Assembly: GCA_004369045.1 (NCBI GenBank)
Contig: ML213527.1
Location: 1 to 57,960, forward strand
Direction: 5' to 3'
DNA length: 57,960 nt
DNA from: Heliocybe sulcata
Lineage: Eukaryota; Basidiomycota; Agaricomycetes; Gloeophyllales; Gloeophyllaceae
The notes under the pieces were generated by a model. That model made no database searches. It was not told where the DNA came from and saw only the letters and a program-made list of their open reading frames with translations. The position numbers were made by a program, and so were the translations under genes. Below are positions 46,868 to 57,960 of the stretch, one piece after another; the first letter of the stretch is position 1; each line of letters starts with the position of its first letter.

Positions 46868-48024
46868 ATGCGTCCAGGTCTTCGGCAACCTGATGTCTTG
46901 CTCCAATTCTTCAGACTCTTTGCCAGTGAAATCCGCGCTGCGCACGAGTATGACTTTGAAAGGCGCCGCTCTCACTTGTCAAGATTTTTAAGGTCGACGT
47001 CCAGCTCTGGATGCGCTTTTAATGGAGGACGCTCGACTCGCTTCAGCCGATTCTCCTTCTTATTCCGAACTTTCAATTGGAGGACGGTCTATATGTATGT
47101 AAGACGATCTAACTTGGTTGATGTTCAGTGGCTGATGGGCTTATTGAACGCTGACTGAAGCTATGGCGGACGTCGACTTGAGACGATATCGGGTGTATGC
47201 CTCCCGTGTTCGTAAGCTCGTATTCGATCGCATCAACCCTGGTTTGCATGATATACATCCAATTGTATGTATACATGGCTGCACCGTGCGCTCGGCGCTC
47301 CTCTTTTTCCGTCATTGCAGATCCTGAATTGGGCTTCCCCCGATGTTGGACTATGGCTCTCGACCATAATTGCCGCGACTCTCTTGGACGTCCGAGTGCG
47401 TGCCTATTCATATCGGGCGGAATATGACCGTTAACTTGTGCTCGAGCTATATATGCGGCGAAGTCAGGCCACTGAGATCTTCTTGCACGATTTGTTGCGT
47501 GTCTTTCCCAACTAGAGGAGACTCAATCCCATCAACAGTACCCTCAAAGGAGTGTCCCTACAGACCCTATACAGATTGGCCAAGCTGACTTCGATGAGCA
47601 TCAATCATTTTCCTATGGAATGCCATCCTGTCTCAGCTGTACCAGTAACGTCCAACGACATCGTTGCTTTCTCCCGGTTGGGCGGGCTTGTTAGCCCGGA
47701 CATCGATGTCGAATCTGTCTCGGTCCCGGAAGCTGCGGACGTGTGGAGTCTGCGTCCTTGCGAAGGTCAGATTCCGAGCTAGTGAGGGTGGAATCGAGGC
47801 TCTGGGGTCACAGATGTCAGGCAAGGGGCCATGAAGTAATCGGGACCAAGGGGCTGGTATCTCGATTTTTTGGCCTTGCTGGACAGCGACGACTTAAGAG
47901 TGATAATATGTTCAGATTGGCTGCACGCACGCTTCCGAGAACGATCGCCCGATGGAGTGGTAGCTATAGCGTGCTTGTATTTCCAGATGGCATATGCCTT
48001 CCTGTACTTGTAGTTTTCCCTTAG
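46868..48024 (+). pseudogene. Decayed F-box gene (second subfamily)
   Basis: Fragments in all three plus frames line up in order with the intact genes at 20429-22067 and 28944-30580: MRPGLRQPDVLLQFF; KGAALTCQDF; PALDALLMEDARL; LLLIPNFQLEDGLYV; LRRYRVYASRVRKLVF; HRALGAPLFPSLQILNW; EIFLHDLLRVFP; DIVAFSRLGGLV. Frameshifts and stops separate them, and the C-terminal half is lost or unrecognisable before the neighbouring gene's end at 48126. The end coordinate is approximate. Confidence 0.78.
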
Positions 48025-48125
48025 TCAATGATGGCGAGATATAATAGCGGCTAAATATCCCAACAGCACGTCTACAAGTACACTCTGCGGAATAGACTTC
48101 GGACGATCGGGCAGTCTCTGAGTGT

Positions 48126-51100
48126 TCAAGCCAGAAATCCCACTTTCCTCCAATGCTCCGTCCACTTTCTGACGACATCTCTATTCACCGGCGGCGCCTC
48201 TCTCACACTTGGGGCGACCGCGGCGGTCTCATCTGTGCGGAATACCATTGGCTTCCTTCTTCCGTTGCTGTACCGAGCACGGAAGAAGGGCTGGTGACCG
48301 ACGATCTAATCAGCTCTTAGAAAGCGGCTCAGGACACGGTAGACGCACCAGGAGCTTGATCGCTGGATTCTTCTCGACATTCTTGTCACTTCTCGCCAGT
48401 TTGTCCAACCATTCTTCCACGTCAGCCTTCTCGAACTTCAGACCCGACTCGTGTAGCGCATCCAAGATATCATCCCAGCTGGCAGACCGATCCGGATTAA
48501 CGATGTGATAGACCTTCGACCGGAGTTGTGAAGAGGCAGACTGAAGAAGAATCTCGGCGATCGCGCGAGCAGCGTAGTCGACAGGCAGCCAAGACGGGTG
48601 CTAAGAACAAATCACTAGATAGTACAAAGGAGGAAGGATGAGACGCACCTCGTCGAGCAACGGGAGTACTCCTGTCGCCTGAGCAGACTTGAACATCAAC
48701 GGCCACGCCTCCGTCTCATTCCAGACCCCGCTACAAAGTCATCAATTAGCGACGCCGCCAGACTCCAAAGGCCTCTTCACTCACTTGATCGTATCCCCGA
48801 CCATCTGCCCGATCCTCAACACGCCCACGTTGATCCGCGTGCCCTGTGCTGCCTTCTCACATATCTTCTCCACCACCCATTTACTCCTCGCATAGCCTGT
48901 GCCCGCAGCCTGACTTGGCTCGCTCGGGAAGTTCTCGGGACACTCTTGCTCCGACCCACCTTGTCGACAGCTTATAGATGAGGAGAAGAAAAAGTTGGCT
49001 GGTCGAGAGGACGGGGAGCGAAGAGCGAGGTTGAGTAGATGGACAGCACCGCCGATGTGTGGGTTGTAGGACTCGATAGAGAGGTTGAAGTTCACTGGCC
49101 AGGCATTCTGAGTCAATAAACAGTGCAATTAGACTGAAGTGCATGTGTGGGCAGAGTCATGAAAAGACATACGTGAATGACATCCGTCACTTCCGCCCTT
49201 ATCACTTCATACTCTTCCTCACTCAACCCCAGCCTATCCTGGCTCGCATCTGCGGCGTACGACGCGATCTTTCTCTCGCCCTGCTCTCCTACCTCTAACT
49301 TTCTGAGCGTTAGCGACTCGTGGATACGTTCGAGCGAGTCGGCATGCGACTTCGCGCGAGACAGGCAGACAACCTTTCGGATGGAGGGCGAAGTCACGAG
49401 TTGAGCAAGGATATGTGCACCGAGAGAGCCCGTGGCGCCTGTCAGGACCTATGCATATGTATCCGTCGTCAGATTCTCGAGAACACCGGAGCGGGATGCG
49501 GGTATCGAGTACTTACGACAACGCGGGCATTATCTTGCGGCGAACTCGAGGATTGCGATCTATGGGCCTCCAGTCTAGCACTCCACTTCTCTATCATGTC
49601 TAGCATAACTTGGTGCTGCTGTTCGTCTGACTTAGTTGCATCCGCACCGGATTGCAAGGCGAGTATATGGTCTGCGAGCCTGGCAATACTAGTCAGAGAT
49701 CCATTAGGGATAAAGCAGGTGCAGCACGTACTTTTCGACCGATGGATATTCGTAAATAACTTGCGACAAGTGAGCAACAAGAAGATTACGCAAGCAACGT
49801 GCAGTAGCACTTACCATTCTGCCCCAACACCGCACCATTAAGGTCAACTCCACCCTGCACGGCATTCCTCACTCTCATCGCTTGCAATGAGTCCACACCA
49901 AACTCGAATAGATCCACATCCTTGCTCAACTTGGTTGACTTTGTCGGCCCGAGCGTCTTCGCGATCGCTTCGAGGATGAAGTCTGCGAGTTGCGGTCGAG
50001 GGGTCGGCGAGGGCAGTCTGTTGGCTGAGCCAAGCGATTCGAAGCGGTCATAGATTGAATCTTGTCGAGACCAAGACAGCTTCGGTAATAAGAGACGAAT
50101 ACAGGAACGACAACAAACGACGAACCGATGAGATCTTTAAACTTCGCATAACACGCCGGCCTCAATATGCTCATCTTCGTCGCAACCGGTATCGCCGTCC
50201 CATACGGCAGAATCTCCACCATCTCCGGCAACACCCTGCTATGCGTTGGCGCCGCCATATTCGCCTGCTCGATCACTGGCCAGATCTTCTGCAGCAATTG
50301 GTCGCGGGTGAGGTTCTCCGACTGCGCAAGGGGCGAAGGCAGGATGAGGAGGCCTGTTTGAGGGCGGCCGGCGCCGAACACTATGGCTAGGGACAGATGG
50401 AGACATATCGGTATGAGGTTCGCAGACCACTACGCGACGAAGCGTACCTTCTTGCACATATGGCGAGTTTCCTCTGATACTTAGCTCGATCGGTACTGTC
50501 CATTCTATCAAACAGCCAATAATGCTGGTTGTTGATGTGCAGGCCTACCTGGGTTTGTTTTCTCCCCCAATGTCTGCACGAGCGTATCGTCCAGCCGTCC
50601 GACATACTTATACCAATCCGGGTGTTGCGGATGCCGCGTGAAAAGGTCTTTAGTAGCGTAGGAGCCATCGGGGCGGTTGGTCTCGATCTGCGTGATCAAC
50701 GGAGGTACGTTGTTCAGTATTCTTGAAGTGGACATCTTCGAGAAGATCACACACCTTCGGCGGCCATCCCTCCTTTACCACGACCTCGTACGTTGCTTCC
50801 CCCCTCTCCTCGAACACGAGAAAGGCAGAAGCACCCGGGAGAGGGCGGACACAGTTCCACGCTTTGTCAGTCGCGAAGTCACGGTTTGAGTTCATGAGTG
50901 AGCCAGTCTAAACGAGGGAGAATAGGTGTCGTCAGAAGAGTGGGAGGATAAGGTGGGGGGTGGAATGTACCTCAGTAAGCCCGTAGATACTTAGTAGGTT
51001 GACGCCGGAGGCTGTGAGGCGATCGCCAAGGTCGTCCTAATATTGATGTCGGTCAGCGAGCCCCGGATGTAAGGGCGGTGGAAAAGGAGCATACCGGAAG

Positions 51101-52327
51101 CGCTGCGCCAGCATAAGAGACAGTATCGAATGCAGCAAGTTTGTTGACACCTTCCGGCTGTTCACCCATCAACTACCCGCAACAAACCGGATCCGGACAT
51201 CGACATTAAGTACAGCAAATGAATCGTACGGAAATGAGCGTTCTTAGTTTTGAAAGAAGAAAGAGGGAATGCACCTTGATAACATACGGTACCGCAAAAC
51301 ACTGCCTCATCCCGGGAACCCCATCTCGTTTAGAATATGCGAGGGAGTGATCGATCACGGAGCAGATGTTTGCGCAAGTGAGGGGCAGGTGTGGCGGGAA
51401 GAGGGTGAAGGGTTGGCCGCAGTAAAGTGTGCGGAAGCTGTGAAGACGTTAGTCGCGATGAGAGTGAGGACAGGGACGACCGACGGATGAAGAGCAGGGT
51501 GGTACTCACGTAGCGAAATGTCCGTATCCGTGGAATACAGGAAGGGTCGAGAAACCAGGCTTGTTCTGGTTAAGCGCTGCGTTCGCAATAAGACCGTAGT
51601 GAGTGATGTAGCACGGCTTCGGGAAGCCTGTCTATCATACAGAACGAAAATATTCAATGCAGTGCGATCGTGCGAGAGAAGACGAGACGCACCGACCCAG
51701 AGGAGTGCAGGATGACTCCGATCCGGTTGCCCTCCTCTTCCGGGTTTACCGCAAGTGGGAACCGCTTCACTTCATTTGCCCTCACCCCCTCGGGCCCCCA
51801 GAGCGGGAACCTCTTGTCCGCTACCAAGCCCACTTCGTACCCATCCTGCTTTAACAGCTTCTTCGCCTCCTCCGCCGTCTCTTCATATTTGAGGCCGTAA
51901 ATCAGATGGGAGGCGTTGGTCTTCTTGATCAGGTGTGCTATCGCAGGGACGGAGTTGTTCACGGAGAGTAGGAGGGCTGTGAGACCGAGCTGGGCAAGGG
52001 CTATCTCGAGGAGAGTCTCGTCGATGGCGGTTGAGACAAGGACAGCGATAACTTGGCGTGGTGGAGTGGCTCCGAGACTGAGGTCCGGCTGGAGACCCAG
52101 GGAAGAGTAGTGCCATGCAAGACGGTGGACGGCTTTCTCGAGATCCGCATAACTAGGAAGTACTTTAGCACAATAAAGTAAAGAGACCTGACAACACACC
52201 TGAGTGGGAGAATCAGCTCCTTGCAGTCTGGCCCGCCGGTATAGATGGCAGGCGTGTCGGGCGACTCCCTGGCGCGTTTGGCGACAAGCTCCGTAATGGA
52301 GCGGGCATAGTACGTTACAGCAGGCAT
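48126..52327 (-). CDS. NRPS-like adenylation-thiolation-reductase (A-T-R) enzyme
   Basis: Single-module synthetase that adenylates a carboxylic acid, loads it on a carrier domain and releases it reductively as an aldehyde or alcohol. Eighteen exons from 52200-52327 to 48126-48290 give 1068 residues; the interior exons splice at GT-AG sites in phase. Adenylation domain, residues about 1-560: HSSGSTGFPKPC, SIYGLTETG, YKYVGRLDDTL and ATKMSILRPACY with the likely catalytic Lys. Carrier, about 600-680: FGVDSLQAMRVRN, Ser for phosphopantetheine. Reductase, about 720-1068: LTGATGSLGAHIL for NADPH, GYARSKWVVE with the Tyr-Lys pair, and end WTEHWRKVGFLA. No condensation domain. It resembles fungal aryl or 2-amino acid reductases; the substrate cannot be read from sequence. 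One inner intron (50722-50752) is only 31 nt. Confidence 0.9.
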
Positions 52328-52897
52328 CCCTGCCTCCGTCCTCCCACCCATGGCTTACTTGTATACTCACTCAGACTTAGATGCATTGTTCGCCGAGGGG
52401 AGGGAAGACCGGCAGCGGACCGTCCTCCGTTCAGCGTGTCGGGTGACATTGGGAGGTATTCTTGACGAAAACCCTAACCTTGTCCCGCCTTCCGCGATTG
52501 CACCCCGCCACAACCGCGTTGCTGATCGCGTTCGACCGTCGTTGGGTGTGCTCTCGTCCTCCGTTTCCCTCTCCTCAACGTGTTCTCTGCTGCCATCTCG
52601 ACAAAATGGACAGTCCCCATGGTTTTGCTACTGGTGACCGCCGAATCTGACGAGGGAGAGTTATTCTGGTATCGGTGAGCAGTATGCTAGTGCGAGAAGC
52701 GCGGTCAGCTGCTCACATTCCGTCTCCGCACCTACAATACGCTATGGTTATTCGCAGCCATGGGACTCCGACGTGACTTCTCCCGTGCAGGCTGAGCGGC
52801 CCGCCATTTCTGCCGCTATGTGGTCCTCGCTGTTCGAGTTTCAAAATTCGGCTGATCTCTTGCTGAAGCTCTCAACAAGCCACAGCGTATCTTCGAC
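52328..52897. promoter_or_regulatory. Divergent promoter, A-T-R enzyme / MFS permease
   Basis: 570 bp between two divergent start codons. A possible upstream exon of the synthetase (ATG followed by CTGA|GTGAGT near 52,370-52,385) lies here. The shared promoter would allow co-regulation; no factor site was assigned. Confidence 0.5.
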
Positions 52898-55800
52898 ATG
52901 GCGCATCCTGATTCCATTGCAACTCTCCCTGCTGTTGGTATAGAGGAGCTCTCAGCTTCTCACGACCACCCCGACGTCGTGCAGAAACCGTCGCTCGAAC
53001 AACTCGAAATCGCCGCCGACACCTCCTTCGCCGACTGCCCATCCTCTCAAGATGACGTTGAGCAGCCGAATTGCATCCTCGGCTACTTCCTCAAGACAAA
53101 CCCGAGTCCTGCATTCCTGTCTGATGTTCAGCGGATGAACAAGGTCGAGTTGGAGGTAAAGGAGGTGAAGAGAATAGAGAGGAAAATTGATCTGTTGATC
53201 ATACCTGCCTTGGCGGTGTGTTATGCTGTGCGTCGTTTGTTCTCTATATCTGTTTTTGAGCCCGTTGCTCATCGGCCACTCTTAGTTCTATTATATGTGG
53301 GTTCTGCCTTGTCCTGATACTGCAGGCTGTTCTGACGTGCGAGGGTATAGCGACAAGACGACCTTGTCGTATGCCGCCATATTCGGGCGTACGTCCTGCT
53401 CTCTTTTTAAAAGTCCCTTTCTTACCCTGTCCGTATGCCATTAGTGCAGAAGGATCTCAATCTCGCCTCCTCCGAATACGTATGTCATCTATCCGTCCCT
53501 TGTTATCAACCTTCTCATCGGCACCTTCAGAGCTGGCTCTCCAGCTTGTTCTACTGTAGGCACCCCTGTTCATGATGCCGGACTACTGTGTCGATCGGCT
53601 GACATCTACATGCGCAGTCGGCTGGCTCGGCTGGGCCCTCCCGACCAACCTCCTCATGCAGAAGTTCCCGCTGAACAAGTACCTTGCGGTTAATGTGCGT
53701 TGCCTTGCTATCTGTTCACGTCTGGCTGCCTCCTGCCTCTCCGCTCCTATTGCCCTCAACTGACGATGTGCCTTTGCCATGCTTCGATGTCGGTCTTCTA
53801 TCACATCACTGTGCGGTCTCTTTTGTTTTTTTTTTGATTCCTTGTCGTGGCTGCCTTCACCACCCCTCGTCCATACTGACTCCGCAATGTAAAGATCTTT
53901 CTCTGGGGCGCTCTTCTTATCGCTCAAGCTGCCTCTCGCAACTTCACTGACCTCGCCATCCTCCGCATCCTCTCGGGTGCCTTCGAGGCTACAGCTGTAA
54001 GTCTGTGCTTGTCCACTGTCTGGATTGTTGCCATTCCACTGCCCCTTCCATACTTGCTCTCCTCCTTTCAGTACCAGATTCACTGAACCTGTCACTAACA
54101 TTGACAAATAGGACCCTGCCTTTCTCCTCATCACTGCAACATGGTACACCAGAGCACAGCAGCCGGTTCGGATAGGGTGGTGGTACTGGTGAGTCTTCCA
54201 CCTCCTGTGCTCATTATCAGATTATGAGCGAGCCACTGAGTGGATTGGCTGCTGGTCTGGATGAGGCAGTGCTGCAGCTTGATTCCAGCCCCTTGCATGA
54301 TAGGACAGGAAGGCGACAAGCACTTCTTGGTGTACTGCTGGTAGCCACGGGGAATGGTGGAGGAGTGCTTCACATATACTATGTCAGCTCAGACTTGGAG
54401 ATACTGACATCTGTCTTGCAGTGCTAATGGCATTGGCATTGCCCTTGGGGGCCTCCTCGGCTATGCTATTGGGCATGTAAGACCTCCATCATGCTCTTCT
54501 TATATGCTTCTAGTGACTGGCTGAGCCATTAGATCAAAGGTCATCTTCCATCCTGGAAGTATGAGTTCATTGTCATTGGTGCCCTTTGTGCTGGATGGTC
54601 TATAGTGCTCTTCTTCGTGGTCCCTGACTCACCCTACACTACACACTGGTTCAGCAGGAGGGAGAAGCTTGTTATTGCATCTAGGTGAGTATCTCTATAG
54701 TCCTTCATAGCTCATAAGGGTGCTAACAGTTTAATATAGGAAGAGGCATGATTATCATGGCCCTGAGAGGAGGCAGTATGTATCTTCCTTTAACTTCTTT
54801 ACCTTCACTCTTCTAGATATTTGATGCTGATTCAGTCTTACTTGGGCAGGTGGAATGCAAGTCAGGTCCTGGAAGCCTTCATTGACCCCAAGATATATCT
54901 CTTCTTTCTATTTGGGTTTTTTGCCAATGTGCCTAATGTGAGTTTCTCTTGACTTTCTTCACATAATCCAAGGTTGGTATTCAGATAATCCTGGTAGGGA
55001 GGGACTTCCAACTTTGGTACTCTGATCACCAAAGGGTAGGTGATCTTACATGCCTCTTGGGTCAGCTAATTTAGGATGACCTTCAGTTTTGGGTTCACTA
55101 CCTTCCAGACCACCCTTATGCAGATCCCATATGGGTTCATTATTGTAGCCTTGTAAGTTATGATACTCTTCTTTTCTTATGGCATCTGCCTTATCTCAAT
55201 CCCAGCATACTGGCAGCTATGTATGCTACCACTAGGATGCCTCCTAACACCCGTACAATTCTTATGGTTATCACCAACATTCCAACTGTTATTGGCTTTG
55301 CTATGGTTGCCTGGGCTAAGTCAAAGGTGGCTAGACTTGTTGGATATTGTGATTCCATAGACCTTGGTCTCTCATATATGTGATGCTGACTCTAAAGTAT
55401 CTTCAGGGATTACTGGAGCATCCAATGCTACCTTTGTTGTTGGTCTATCCCTTGTCTCTGGCAATGTAGGTGGCCAGACCAAGAAGGCTATTGCTAGTGC
55501 TGCTGTCTTTCTGGGAGTAGCTGCGGGGTGAGTTATACATTGTTTTCAGTAGTAAATGCTTGATGCAATTTTATGTGATAGGAATATTGTAGGCCCCTTT
55601 CTATTTCTAGACTCTCAAGCTCCTACGTATACAGTGGGAATCATTGGATGTCTGATTTCAAGGGCACTTGAGGTGAGTCACTTCCCAACCCTATTCACTT
55701 CTCTGCTTAGGCTATAACTTCTGAATGGGTAGATTGTGGTCATTATCATCCTAAGGATGCTTTTCACTGCTGCTAATAAGAGAAGAGATCAAGCTATGGC

Positions 55801-55918
55801 AAAGGGTGAAGTTCCCAATGACAGGCCAGGCTTTAGTGATGAGGATATCTCAGACTGGAAGAACCAATCCTTTAGATATCTTGCTGTGAGTACTCAACAT
55901 AAAAATTATGCATGCTGA
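52898..55918 (+). CDS. Major facilitator permease, allantoate/Dal5-type anion:cation symporter family
   Basis: Plasma-membrane proton symporter of organic anions. Eighteen exons from 52898-53227 to 55733-55918 fit in phase and give about 556 residues. A soluble N-terminus of ~100 residues precedes about 12 membrane segments: LLIIPALAVCYAFYYIDKTT, WLGWALPTNLLMQKFPLNKY, ALGGLLGYAIGH, FIVIGALCAGWSIVLFFVVP, ANVPNGGTSNFGTLITKG, GASNATFVVGLSLVSGNVGG. Family marks include DKTTLSYAAIFG and PDSPYTTHWFS. Exon 2 (53286-53296) is 11 nt, coding FYY plus two bases. The last exon is read through to a stop at 55916-55918; an extra short exon is possible. The exons from 54422 onward are almost free of CpG whereas the earlier ones are CpG-rich, yet the frame stays intact. 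Confidence 0.88.
53286..53296 (+). other. 11-nt micro-exon of the permease gene
   Basis: TTCTATTATAT lies between a CTTAG acceptor and a GTGGGT donor. It restores FYYI between VCYA and DKTT, the order conserved in this permease family, and keeps the phase of the flanking exons. Confidence 0.75.
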
Positions 55919-56540
55919 TCTTAATAGATATTACCAGTAATGTAGGAGGTCACAGAAGTAACAAAACATAATGCATCAAATTTGATATCTATACTACTCA
56001 CTATCCATACATGCAATATAGTTTATAAGCATCAGATAGACACAGAATGACAGAGTATCAGACAGACTGAGAATACCAAGAGGCACTGTATCATGCTGTA
56101 CAGCATAAGGATGTGTCAAATGGAGAGGGAAAGAAGAATTGTTAGCAAACCAAAGATAGACCTAGCACCTGAATCAAATGAGTGAAGGGACATGAAATTG
56201 CTGCATCATAATGCTATGATCTGTGGTGTTGGGGAAGAAGCAAGTGTGGCACAGACCCAAGACCAGTAAAGGTGCTGAAATCACTGTGGAGCTCAGGAAT
56301 TTGTTGTAGCATATACAGAGCTAAATACACAGTTATCTCATCTTTTCAGGTGGATATATGTTTATCCCAAAGTCAGAAAGCTGAATCATGAAGTTGCATC
56401 AGAACTCAGCCCCAGTGAAAAGCGACAAAATTCCTATAAATTTAGAAACTTTTAATCTTTTTGTGTCTATTTACATACTATTATTTTGAGCCAGTCAGCA
56501 TTGTTTGAGACCCATCACCATCAATGTGTGACAGTGCAGC
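54190..56540. other. CpG-depleted block
   Basis: By eye I count only about eight CpG dinucleotides in ~2.3 kb, with many TpG and CpA, while the preceding 1.3 kb of the same gene is full of CpG. Arg codons in the block are almost all AGA or AGG. The change falls around the intron at 54189-54421. The block covers the 3' two-thirds of the permease and the downstream non-coding sequence, and ends near 56,550. Confidence 0.75.
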
Positions 56541-56555
56541 AGCAGATCCGAATGC
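55919..56555. other. Non-coding 3' flank of the permease
   Basis: About 640 bp of AT-rich, CpG-poor sequence with no supported frame. It includes the permease 3' UTR. No repeat ends were recognised. Confidence 0.5.
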
Positions 56556-57180
56556 ATGACCTTTGTGCTGCCTCTACAAGGGCATGCTCTTGACTGGTCC
56601 CTACATTGCTTGCAGCACGTCCTATCCGTCCACTTTCGCATCTGGCTAAGTCTGCTTTCACACATTGCGTTGATAGGCCCCAATCTGTTCTGGCCCCAGA
56701 AAACACATTTCTCAACGCTTCTGTGCCATACGTGGGAACTTTGGGCTATTCTCAGTGACAGCGACTTTTGGACTCTATACGCCAACCGAGCTATTCTGGG
56801 GTGACAGCGCTTCCAGTCGACGTCAGTGAGGCCGCGTCAGTGCCGGCAACCACCATCTATTCAGTGTCATCATCAGCGACTCAGCCGACGTCGTCATATC
56901 AGCCAACCTGTATTCAGCCAGAACAACGGCCTGCTTCTAGGCATCAGCACTCCGCTCTCAACTGTGGTCTAGTCGTCGGCACGTCGCTATCAAACGACAC
57001 GTCACTCGCTGAAGCTCTGGCCGTGGTCCCACATGCTATCGTCCCTGTTTATCTGATCTTATCAAGTCGCATCCGCTTACGCCGCATGGGCTGGGCTCGT
57101 TGAACAATAGATGCTTGGTGCACGCTAGTGACATCCCCAACGTGGCCAACCTTGCCAATGTGCTGGAGCCGCTTGCCAAG
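56556..57180. other. CpG-normal island with short ORFs
   Basis: CpG content returns abruptly here. The best frame is 56768-57103 (plus, 111 codons), rich in Ser, Thr, Ala and Pro, with no known domain. It could be a relic of a mobile element or of another gene. Confidence 0.35.
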
Positions 57181-57299
57181 ACTCCACCTTATGTAGTACC
57201 TGTATTATAATATATACCAGTAAGTTGTTGGCAGCAAGTTACGAGTTGAGCAGTAATTACTGTGGATGGTTACTGGCCAGCATTATAATGCAGCAGCTA

Positions 57300-57740
57300 C
57301 CCAAATAAAAGTGAATAAAATGGGGGAAAATGCGAAAATGGGTGCAGATGGATTAGATATCCCAAAGAGGATTGATGTGAGGAGGACAAACATATCCTGG
57401 GTGGGACAAAAACATATGGACATGGAGGAACATATGACATAAGCCTAAAAATGCGAAAAAGAACGATGATTTGGGAATATATTCCTGTGACCTGGGCTGG
57501 CTAGGGATTGGTTGCGGAAAAACATACCAGAGTGTGGGAAGTTCGGAGAAGTTGGAAGAACATATGGATAGGTGGCTGGTAAAATTCGGAAAAAATCCCA
57601 GAAAATCCTGGCTTCTCTTGAACATGACATATGGGATGATACTGCCGAAAAAAACATATCCAAAATTGGAAAATCTGCCTAGGAGGGCCCTAAAAATCCA
57701 AAGAAATCAGGAAAAATCAGGACATATTGTAGGAGGCTGA
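57300..57740 (+). repeat. AT-rich segment with repeated ACATATG-like words
   Basis: The word ACATAT(G/C) occurs about seven or eight times (near 57388, 57412, 57430, 57561, 57623, 57654 and 57720) along with A-rich runs such as AAAAATCC and CCTAAAAAT. Spacing is irregular. The segment lacks a supportable gene and CpG is rare. Confidence 0.45.
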
Positions 57741-57960
57741 AGTAACATGGGGGCTGTAGTCATAACATACCATATATGGTAAATGATGGTCCAGCAGTGG
57801 CCTAACCACCAGTATGGGTATGCTTCATCTGGTTTGGTATGGTCCAGCCTTGTATAAGCTCTGTAGCCATGGCAACAGAGGCCAGGTATGTGGGACTTGA
57901 ACCACAATGGCCTCTGGATATGTCAGAAGTGATTTCTGACAAAACATGTTTTTCACCGCC
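57741..57960. other. Window end, no gene seen
   Basis: Low-CpG sequence with two copies of ATGGTCCAGC (57787 and 57840 regions). It may belong to a repeat continuing past the window. No coding frame is supported. Confidence 0.4.

Noticed and set aside
54190-56540. RIP-type mutation as the cause of CpG loss
   Set aside because: RIP would produce many stop codons and is not typical of basidiomycetes; the permease frame is intact. Methylation-linked CpG decay or gene conversion remain open.
57880-57893. TGGGACTTGAACC, complement of a tRNA B-box-like word
   Set aside because: No T-stem pairing around it and no A-box or cloverleaf upstream on the minus strand, so not called as a tRNA or SINE.

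Overview
This window is nuclear DNA of a filamentous basidiomycete, most likely an Agaricomycete. The evidence is gene content and structure: intron-rich genes with mostly 45-65 nt GT-AG introns, a zinc-finger-less white-collar photoreceptor, a CaaX-tailed Skt5/Chs4-type chitin synthase regulator, rapidly duplicating F-box genes, an NRPS-like adenylation-thiolation-reductase enzyme and a Dal5-type permease. There are no bacterial operons, prophages or CRISPR arrays. Gene models were built by hand from splice signals; for all the fully spliced models the exon lengths sum to a whole number of codons.

Layout. 0-0.2 kb: edge of an unknown gene. 0.6-2.7 kb: mitochondrial pyruvate dehydrogenase kinase (minus). 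3.0-5.2 kb: a transposon block, a 148-bp-TIR element broken by a 941-bp hAT-like MITE and also carrying a 402-bp TA-flanked inverted-repeat element. 5.5-8.2 kb: WC-1-type LOV/PAS photoreceptor (minus). 8.6-9.5 kb: ribosomal protein uL16/RPL10 (minus). 11.2-15.3 kb: tandemly duplicated F-box genes (plus). 15.4-19.1 kb: CAP-Gly and BTB proteins (minus), the latter divergent from dynactin subunit 6 (19.4-20.1 kb). 20.4-22.1 and 28.9-30.6 kb: a second, inverted pair of F-box paralogues flanking an unknown small gene, the chitin synthase regulator (23.2-25.6 kb) and a secreted isochorismatase-like protein (27.6-28.7 kb). 31.2-35.6 kb: zinc alcohol dehydrogenase plus FMO/Baeyer-Villiger-type monooxygenase, co-oriented. 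37.7-38.9 kb: C2H2 factor. 40.0-44.0 kb: AGC-type kinase divergent from a rhodanese-fold protein without the catalytic Cys. 44.7-46.7 kb: dihydrolipoyl dehydrogenase. 46.9-48.0 kb: a decayed fifth F-box copy. 48.1-52.3 kb: NRPS-like A-T-R enzyme divergent from an MFS permease (52.9-55.9 kb). The tail to 57.96 kb is non-coding, repeat-like and mostly CpG-poor.

How genes relate. The PDH kinase and the E3 subunit shared by the 2-oxoacid dehydrogenase complexes lie 42 kb apart and act on the same mitochondrial machine. The A-T-R enzyme and the permease share a 570-bp promoter and may form a minimal metabolite-plus-transport unit. The alcohol dehydrogenase and monooxygenase may act in sequence. 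The F-box family (four intact genes, one pseudogene) is the main lineage-specific expansion.

Most unusual signals: the nested transposon insertion with a readable 8-bp target duplication; an abrupt loss of CpG halfway through an otherwise intact permease gene; a likely 11-nt micro-exon; two GC-AG introns; and the F-box duplication and decay series. I found no convincing wholly new molecular system. The least explained loci are ~9.6-11.2, 22.6-23.2, 25.6-27.5, 35.6-37.7 and 38.9-40.0 kb.
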